From Ancistrus triradiatus (Eukaryota; Chordata; Actinopteri; Siluriformes; Loricariidae), in assembly GCA_025084515.1 (NCBI GenBank), contig JAJAGP010001519.1:119414-183413 (forward strand): DNA of 64,000 nucleotides, given 5' to 3'. Position 1 is the stretch's first letter. Each line of letters begins with the position of its first letter. Both the position numbers and the translations under genes were made by a program. The notes under the pieces are model-generated. The model worked only from the letters and a program-made list of their open reading frames with translations, did no database searches and had not been told where the DNA came from. Below, piece by piece: positions 60,801-64,000 of this stretch.

Positions 60801-61847
60801 AAAAACCACGACATCAGTATCACTGCAGTGTTGAGAATGATCCACCACCCAAATAGTACGAGGAGGTCCTGACCTTTTAGAGAAGAGAATAAGGGTAATT
60901 GTAGAGCTACAAAGTGCAGTGACCACTAAAAGTTAAATAAAGAATAAGTATCAATAACAATAAACAAAAAAATCTAGGATGCCTAGGAGCCTTTTTGCAC
61001 TGTACTGTGTATAACTGTTGTATGCCAACGATATAGCTTTTTATACAGAGATAGCTATAAATTAAGTTTATGTAAAATTTTATAAAATAAGTTTTCCAAG
61101 TTGTAGGTGATGAACACCTAGTCCCAGGTCTTCAGAAATGCTTTTGTGGTGATTTTCTCAAACCTAAAACCTTTTGAGTGCCTTTTTAAACTTCTCCTCT
61201 TTTGAATCTCCTTTGAGAAGGTCCTCTTCTTTGGGTCTTTACTTTCTGCTTAAATCATTCAGTCACAGTACAAATGGTTGTTTGTAGTTTTAAGAAATGA
61301 GTTTGCATTTTATTTAGACAATGCTAGTGTGAAACTTGCAGTTTGAGTACTGCATAAATCGAATTGGTTTTAAAATCTTTACAGTCTGTCTTGCAGTTTT
61401 ATCTGCTATGCTTGCATGCATCGGTGCATTGGTTTTATGCTTTGATATATTTAAGGCCATAGTTTCCTGTTCATATGTCTCAATAGCTACTTTTGTCATC
61501 ACTACAAAGAAGGCATTATCTAAATAACAGTGTATGAAATCTTGCGTTATTGTACAGTTGAGAAGCGTGTGACGCTACAGTCATTCTCCAACAGTTGTGA
61601 TAGGAAGGCTCCACTGCTTGGTGAGTCCTGCTGACACTAACTGGTACAAGTGTATTATATAATCCTAAAATGCATCACTTAACGTTTTCTGTTGCACTCT
61701 AAACCAGGTATGCAGTTCCTGCTGAAATACAGAACCACAGAGTCCTATTGCAGGGGTGGTTATGTGTGCTTGCTATGTGAAGAGAAGCTTTCAGAAAGAC
61801 ATGCCATTGTTCATGTTTTGAGCTTTCTTCATGTGTTTGCCTATCTT
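39325..61847 (+). CDS. Unrecognised multi-exon U1/JAZ-like zinc-finger protein gene (3'-partial)
   Basis: I do not recognise this gene. Coding exons: 39413-39445 (exon from 39325), 39799-39867, 40069-40093, 43481-43498, 43681-43746, 43827-43963, 44072-44182, 44276-44333, 44551-44598, 44690-44758, 46281-46420, 46511-46636, 47697-47754, 50383-50463, 50558-50641, 53480-53529, 53800-53868, 56176-56200, 57465-57476, 57657-57731, 57940-58085, 58198-58308, 58762-58819, 58912-58956, 61558-61620, 61708-61847. All junctions are GT-AG and phases match throughout, giving 639 codons without a stop. Six zinc fingers have their first Cys at residues 10, 90, 232, 390, 474 and 613; all fit C-x2-C-x11/12-H-x5-H. 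This spacing is that of U1-C, matrin and JAZ/ZFa fingers, which bind RNA or double-stranded RNA. The 10-232 block and the 390-613 block are tandem copies about 380 residues apart. More exons must lie beyond 64000. See the finding on the stop near the start. Confidence 0.8.
40069..43746 (+). CDS. Zinc-finger gene: three linker exons after finger 1
   Basis: 40069-40093 (25 nt, EVSKLFQT), 43481-43498 (18 nt, AMHHGP) and 43681-43746 (66 nt, VYIPIIVVLDYLRNP and then KSDPLI). From the first exon's donor onward the junctions are phase 1. The 25-nt exon has an exact-length partner at 56176-56200, and the PLIG-ending exon partners with those ending at 44758, 57731 and 61620 (PLIG or PLLG). Confidence 0.72.
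40482..41890. mobile_element. Long-inverted-repeat DNA transposon remnant (intronic)
   Basis: Left (40482-40860: caaccccaacaaaagttg, aaacatccattcctgcattt, gagtctttgaggagcaaaga) and right (about 41640-41890) arms are inverted copies. Between them lies decayed coding sequence with EILEQHKLPRRHLFQG and a FFNKTMQN word, resembling the FQQDNA block of a Tc1/mariner-type transposase. Related ends occur at 1776 and 44846. Confidence 0.6.
42428..42600 (+). repeat. tRNA-derived SINE with LINE-type tail
   Basis: A box in gcctagcggttaaggtac, B box in gggttcaaatccc (42471-42483), and the tail gtaagtcgctctggataagg followed by gcgtctgctaaatgctg, a 3' end shared by several fish SINEs and L2-type LINEs. A-rich end at 42600. 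Confidence 0.85.
42850..43405. repeat. GC-rich repeat with internal tandem duplication and terminal hairpin (intronic)
   Basis: Unusually GC- and CpG-rich for this AT-rich intron. A block of about 65 bases (gggaccaagtctgccaaatt, tcgtggccgtaggtcgaaaa) at 42970-43035 recurs at 43088-43160. The left border has gcgagtgtgattgcc, and the right border is the hairpin agtgtgattgcctatataag followed by caatcacacta. The superfamily is not clear. Confidence 0.6.
43827..43963 (+). CDS. Zinc-finger gene: finger 2 exon (x11 type)
   Basis: 137 nt, enters phase 1 and leaves phase 0. Encodes GLDMVTLFITPEKCGSFY and then the finger LCHACEKQLSSPDVIFH and LCSDEHYLKYL: C90, C93, H105, H111. The partner in the second unit is the exon at 57940-58085, which shares YVCHACE and HYF/HYL. 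The acceptor is embedded in a GT repeat (gtgtgtgtgtag). Confidence 0.82.
44072..44758 (+). CDS. Zinc-finger gene: linker exons between fingers 2 and 3
   Basis: 44072-44182 (111 nt; AYSNPELLRFAW, 37 aa), 44276-44333 (58 nt; IFELPKMLLKSGRKLTYDQ), 44551-44598 (48 nt; VISMFSKINKVMDRV), 44690-44758 (69 nt; AGTLQRKTVQQYINDPG then RAKPLI). The 111-nt and 58-nt exons have exact-length partners at 58198-58308 (AYAKPDLVFATSW) and 58762-58819 (VCELPSMHFSEF). Confidence 0.78.
44846..45913. mobile_element. DNA transposon of the acaaccccaaatcag family, carrying nested fragments
   Basis: Left end acaaccccaaatcagataaa at 44846, right end complementary (cccaactttttctgctttt, ggggttgt) at about 45913. Inside lie a family-B Tc1 fragment (about 45340-45515, coding SRGVKMIMRTVSKNPRTIRR) and a copy of the repeat also seen at 54191-54784 (ctcgacttatgatcaattca). 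Confidence 0.65.
46281..46420 (+). CDS. Zinc-finger gene: finger 3 exon (x11 type)
   Basis: 140 nt, phase 1 in and phase 0 out. Encodes GLKFLLEYTCPENEEYC, then YLCLLCKKKLSAIDCIPH and CISFDHIYGYL: C232, C235, H247, H253. The partner exon 61708-61847 has exactly the same length and reads GMQFLLKY and YVCLLCEEKLS. Confidence 0.84.
46511..50641 (+). CDS. Zinc-finger gene: linker exons between fingers 3 and 4
   Basis: 46511-46636 (126 nt; ETSSPDVLVSPKSSYTHYYS), 47697-47754 (58 nt; TVQLDLETFKHVDILKYSN), 50383-50463 (81 nt; ALNKLQQIRRERNESELST) and 50558-50641 (84 nt; CCAPVANVSSVSMSATDVSG). The 58-nt exon matches the 58-nt exons at 44276 and 58762 in length and phase, which supports an older duplication inside the unit. 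The last two are polar and low-complexity. Confidence 0.7.
46921..47458 (-). mobile_element. Pogo/Tigger-like DNA transposon remnant (intronic)
   Basis: Terminal repeats taccgtatttttcgggttat with aaggcgc at 46921 and gcgccttatggtccgaaaaa with tacggta at the right, TA-flanked. The - strand encodes a helix-turn-helix scrap, HGHRAAAREFNINESMIRKW, of the kind found at the N-terminus of pogo-type transposases. The catalytic domain is gone. Confidence 0.75.
47755..48981. other. Intron of the zinc-finger gene without recognised elements
   Basis: Poly(A) run at 48283-48301. No exon or complete repeat found. Confidence 0.35.
48982..49206 (+). mobile_element. Tc1-like family A, 3' end fragment
   Basis: Starts in the last transposase codons (accagatactgaaagcaaag) and ends with the right terminal repeat caccactgta. 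Confidence 0.8.
49240..49440 (+). repeat. Unclassified dispersed repeat, copy 3 (partial)
   Basis: atagctatgagctatcatta, gccactcgagcttttgtaaa and gatgctgggggattctg align with copies 1 and 2, in + orientation. Confidence 0.55.
49441..50029. other. Intron sequence without recognised elements
   Basis: T-run at 49659-49673. Nothing else supported. Confidence 0.3.
50030..50150 (+). mobile_element. Tc1-like family A internal fragment
   Basis: Encodes VQESTIIRTMNSNDMHGRVA and RRKPLL, the end of the HTH region. No terminal repeats are attached. Confidence 0.7.
50642..51439. other. Intron sequence without recognised elements
   Basis: T-runs at 50850-50869. No exon signal with matching phase. Confidence 0.3.
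51440..53073 (+). mobile_element. Tc1-like transposon (family D), full length, best preserved copy
   Basis: Both inverted repeats are long and well matched (acagtgcatccggaaagtat at 51440; complement ending atgcactgta at 53073), flanked by TA. The transposase is nearly complete but shifted twice: 51853-52180 (HTH: LRDKIVSRHKSGEGYIKISA, RPSKLSDRGRRALVREV), about 52180-52390 (RRKPLLSKRHKAARL, WSDETNIELFG with first Asp), then 52408-52854 (LWGCFSAAGTGRL, QQDNDPKHTTK with second Asp, LEWPSQSPDLNQIEHLWRDL with Glu, ending KGGSTKY). No ATG stands at the expected start. All three catalytic acidic residues remain. Confidence 0.92.
53480..53868 (+). CDS. Zinc-finger gene: finger 4 exons (x12 type)
   Basis: 53480-53529 (50 nt, phase 1 in, phase 0 out; GSKSQNGVNQTCRILCV) joins 53800-53868 (69 nt, phase 0; ECDQIFTYMSAYKQHIAEKE then HLQ). 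The joined finger has C390, C393, H406 and H412, the same x12 spacing and the same exon split as finger 1. The 69-nt length equals that of the finger 1 exon. Confidence 0.78.
53869..54190. other. Intron sequence without recognised elements
   Basis: Nothing supported here. Confidence 0.3.
54191..54784. repeat. Dispersed repeat (ctcgacttatgatcaattca family)
   Basis: Begins acaggcactcctcgctttat and ends caacttgcgatg and aatcagggactatcggt. Internally two similar blocks (cagtactctcctgcactgtg at 54308 and cagtaccctccagcactctg at 54560) recur. A relative lies at about 45520-45850 inside another element. Probably non-autonomous. Confidence 0.5.
54785..55164. other. Intron sequence without recognised elements
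   Basis: Nothing supported here. Confidence 0.3.
55165..55900 (-). mobile_element. Tc1-like transposon (family E-like), - strand remnant
   Basis: Read on the - strand: FLHNNAPCHKSNIISHWFNE (second Asp position reads Asn, in a QQDNAPCH-type block) and WHSQSPDLNPIDG (third acidic position Asp). N-terminal HTH scraps lie toward 55850. No matching terminal repeats found. Confidence 0.72.
56176..57731 (+). CDS. Zinc-finger gene: linker exons after finger 4
   Basis: 56176-56200 (25 nt; KFRELFGK), 57465-57476 (12 nt micro-exon; DSNK) and 57657-57731 (75 nt; GLVSEIKLYHYIWSFHNKM, then SPPPLI). They occupy the same places as the 25-, 18- and 66-nt exons of unit 1. The 12-nt exon is supported by both splice sites (ctctctgtag and gtatgc) and by phase, but is too short to be certain. 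Confidence 0.65.
56642..57114 (-). mobile_element. Short Tc1-like element, 473 bp, TA-flanked (intronic)
   Basis: Inverted ends acagtactttacaaaagtct and its complement (agacttttgcacagtactgt) with gaggccaccattagat-type subterminal sequence. The - strand interior encodes NRMKRLRYAKRLEQRSLEK, a trace of the region before the first catalytic Asp in Tc1 transposases. Deletion derivative. Confidence 0.78.
57940..58085 (+). CDS. Zinc-finger gene: finger 5 exon (x11 type)
   Basis: 146 nt, phase 1 in and phase 0 out. GLPLFTVFVQRQSQDFNPP, then YVCHACELNLPISSASAH and LVSPKHYFNVF: C474, C477, H489, H495. It is three codons longer than its partner at 43827-43963, in the stretch before the finger. Confidence 0.83.
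58198..58956 (+). CDS. Zinc-finger gene: linker exons between fingers 5 and 6, first part
   Basis: 58198-58308 (111 nt; AYAKPDLVFATSW ... KMVLR), 58762-58819 (58 nt; VCELPSMHFSEFRSLAYEK) and 58912-58956 (45 nt; LMERFQAPKVQKCVQ). Lengths and phases parallel 44072-44598. The intron before 58762 carries a Tc1 scrap. Confidence 0.76.
58385..58458 (+). mobile_element. Tc1-like family A scrap
   Basis: gcaaggcgtgtaattgtctg and gttacaagggaccccagagg match the linker region between HTH and catalytic domain. Fragment only. Confidence 0.5.
58980..60860. repeat. Composite of fragmented DNA elements in a zinc-finger gene intron
   Basis: 58985-59040 starts with a Tc1-like end (cacttcattaggtacacc). 59600-59670 (ggtacgagtgggtcagacac) and 59828-59850 match the palindromic MITE at 21200-21662, as does 60825-60870 (gagaatgatccaccacccaa). 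About 59890-60790 looks like a later insertion between MITE halves. It contains an AATAAA followed by cttctgtctgcttctccact near 60726, reminiscent of an LTR end, but I cannot prove that. Confidence 0.45.
60861..61557. other. Intron sequence without recognised elements
   Basis: AT-rich. A 63-codon hydrophobic open frame at 61336-61527 has no splice or family support. Confidence 0.3.
61558..61847 (+). CDS. Zinc-finger gene: linker exon and finger 6 exon (x11 type)
   Basis: 61558-61620 (63 nt; VEKRVTLQSFSNSCDRKAPL) and 61708-61847 (140 nt; GMQFLLKYRTTESYCRGG, YVCLLCEEKLSERHAIVH, VLSFLHVFAYL). C613, C616, H628, H634. The 140-nt exon ends in phase 0 with a GTAAGT donor, and the expected next exon (partner of 46511) is not found before 64000. 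Confidence 0.84.
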
Positions 61848-61866
61848 GTAAGTATTCTGATTAAAA

Positions 61867-61876
61867 TATCACTGAG

Positions 61877-61918
<42 letters not shown>
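61867..61918. repeat. (CA)n microsatellite
   Basis: About 20 or more CA units directly before the Tc1 left end. Confidence 0.95.
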
Positions 61919-61919
<1 letters not shown>

Positions 61920-63492
61920 GGTGTGAAAGTGTTTTCCCCCTTCCTGATTTCCTATTTGTTTTCATGTTTGTCACACTTAAGTGTTTCGGAACATCAAACC
62001 AATTTAAATATTATTCAAAGACAACACAAGTAAACACAAAATGCTGTTTTAAAATTAAGGTGTTTATTATTAACCTACATGGCCCTGTGTGGAAAAAGTG
62101 ATTGCCCCCCTTGTTAGAACATAACATAACTATGGTTTATCACACCTGAGTTCACTGTCTCTAGCCACACCCAGGCCTGATTATTGCCACACCTGTTCTC
62201 AATCAGGAGCTCACTTAAATAGGTCCTGCCTGACAAAGTGAAGTACACCAAAAGATCCTTAAAAGCTACACATCATGCCGAGATCCAAAGACATTCAGGA
62301 ACAATTGAGAAAGTAATTGAGATCTGTAAGTCTGGAAAGGGTTATAAAGCCATTTCTAAATCTTTGTGACTCCAGAGAACCACAGGAAGAGCCATTATCC
62401 ACAAATGGCGAAGACATGGAACAGTGGTGAACCTTCCCAGGAGTGGCCGGCCGACCAAAATTACCCCAAGAGTGCAGCGACAACTCATCCAAGAGGTCAC
62501 AAAAGACCCCACAACAACATCCAAAGAACTGCAGGCCTCACTTGCCTCAGTTAGTCAGTGTTCATAAGAAAGAGACTTGCAAAAATGGCCTGCATGGTGG
62601 AGTTCCAAGACGAAAACCACTGCTGAGAGCAAAAAGAACATTAAAGCTCGTCTCAATTTTTCAGGAACACATCTTGATGATTTCCAAGACTCTTGGGAAA
62701 ACATTTTGTGGACTTACGAGACAAAAGTTAAACACTTTGTAAGGTGTGTGTCCCATTACATCTGGCGTAAAAGTAACACAGCATTTCAGAAATAGAACAT
62801 TATAGCAACAGTAAGATATGGTGGTGGTAGTGTGATGGTCTGGGGCTGTTTTGCTGCTTCAGGACCTGGAAGACTTGCTGTGATAAATGGAACTATGAAT
62901 TCTGCTGTCTACCAAAAAATTCTGATGAGAATGTTTGGCCATCTTTTCGCGACCTCAAGCTGAAACGAACTTGGGTTCTGCAGCAGGACAATGATCCAAA
63001 ACACACCAAGTCTACCTCTGAATGGCTGAAGAAAAACAAAATGAAGGCTTTGGAGTGGCCTAGTCAAAGTCCTGACCTGAATCCTATTGAGATGCTGTGA
63101 CATGACCTTAAAAAGGCCGTTCATGCTCAAACCTTCAAATGTGGCTGAATTACAACAATTCTGCAAAGATGAGTGGCCAAAATTCCTCCACAACGCTGTA
63201 AAAGACTCATTGCAAGTTATCACAAACACTTGGTTGCAGTTGTTGCTGCTAAGGGTGGCCCAACCAGTTATTAGATTTAGGGGGCAATCACTTTTTCACA
63301 CAGGACCATGTAGGTTTGGATTTATTTCTCCCTTAGTAATTAACAGCTTCATTGAGAAACTGCATTTTGTTTACTTGTGTTGTCTTTGACTAATTTTAAA
63401 TTGGTTTGATGTTCCGAAACACTTAAGTGTGACAAACATGCAAAAAAAAATAGGAAATCAGGAAGGGGGCAAACACTTTTTCACACACATGT
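61915..63492 (+). mobile_element. Tc1-like transposon (family C), full length, inactive
   Basis: Left end acagtggtgtgaaagtgttt at 61915, right end cactttttcacacacatgta at 63492. Transposase pieces in three frames: HTH near 62290-62560, GVPRRKPLLRAKRTLKL near 62600, then LWTYETKVKHF, where the first catalytic Asp reads Tyr, FCCFRTW-type sequence, QQDNDPKHTKSTSEW near 62985 and WPSQSPDLNPIEML with the Glu kept, then a TGA. Several frameshifts. Confidence 0.88.
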
Positions 63493-63508
63493 ATACATGT
63501 ATACACAC

Positions 63509-64000
63509 ACAGTGGGGCAAAAAAGTATTTAGTCAGCCACTGATGCAAGTTCTCCTACTTAGAAAAAGGAGAGAGGTCTATAATTTTCATCATAGATACA
63601 CTTCAACTATGAGGGACAAAATGGGGGGGGGAATCCAGGAAATCCCATTTGTAGGATTTTTAAAGAATTTAATTGTAAATTATGGTGGAAAATAAGTATT
63701 TGGTTCATCTCAATACTTTGTAACATAACCTTTGTTGGCAATGACAGAGGTCAAATGTTTCCTGCAAGTCTTCACCAGGTTTGCACACACTGTAGCTGGT
63801 ATTTTGGCCCATTCCTCCATGCAGATCTCCTCTAGAGCAGTGATGTTTTGGGGCTGTCTCTGGGCAACATGGGCTTTCAACTCCCTCCACAAATTTTCTG
63901 TGGGGTTGAGGTTTGGAGACTGGCTAGGCCACTCCAGGACGTTGAAATGCTTTTTACACAGCCACTCCTTTGTTGCCCGAGCGGTGTGTTTGGGATCATT
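63509..64000 (-). mobile_element. Tc1-like transposon (family B), - strand, cut by the window edge
   Basis: Begins with the terminal repeat acagtggggcaaaaaagtat at 63509. From about 63705 the - strand encodes the transposase C-terminus: WRELKAHVAQRQPQNITALE, EICMEEWAKIPATVCANLVK and a VTKY end. Toward 64000 it continues into the QSPNLNPTENLW-type region. The rest lies beyond the window. Confidence 0.85.

Noticed and set aside
61336..61527. A hydrophobic 63-codon frame in the intron before finger 6
   Set aside because: No phase-compatible splice sites and no resemblance to the linker exons.

Overview
This is a teleost fish nuclear genome window. It has vertebrate multi-exon genes with GT-AG introns, long CA/GT microsatellites, tRNA-derived SINEs and a very heavy load of decayed Tc1-like transposons. 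The density and variety of Tc1 families recalls catfish and other otophysan fishes, but that placement is an inference.

The left third (1-22.6 kb) carries three recognisable genes in an order I recall from human 1p36 (WASF2, GPR3, CD164L2). The terminal coding exon of a WAVE-family gene, most like wasf2, lies at 325-482 on the + strand with a long 3'UTR. A complete gpr3-like orphan receptor is on the - strand: CDS 6562-7542, a non-coding 5' exon near 9098-9330, and a promoter zone holding a CRE. A five-exon cd164l2 sialomucin gene is on the + strand (17897-21024). Between them lie a higher-order GATA/GGAC microsatellite, an LTR-retroelement remnant with coding-type minisatellites, SINEs and nested Tc1 elements. 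An isolated TATA promoter sits at 10.3 kb with no recognisable gene behind it.

The middle (22.6-34 kb) has no host gene that I can support. It is filled with transposon debris: a hAT-type element with a perfect 8-bp target duplication, several Tc1 copies in both orientations, and two copies of an unclassified dispersed repeat.

The right half (34.1 kb to the window end) is one large + strand gene that I do not recognise. A non-coding first exon (about 34130-34219) is followed by 26 small exons from 39325 to 61847. They splice in perfect phase into 639 codons and the gene runs off the right edge. The protein is a chain of U1/JAZ-like C2H2 zinc fingers (C-x2-C-x11/12-H-x5-H) arranged as two copies of a roughly 380-residue, three-finger unit. 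Exon lengths and phases are largely conserved between the copies. This family is thought to bind RNA, so an RNA-binding role is likely but unproven. An in-frame stop six codons after the best-placed ATG is the main oddity. The introns are packed with Tc1, pogo-like, Penelope-like and other elements. No RNA gene, CRISPR array or prokaryotic feature was seen.
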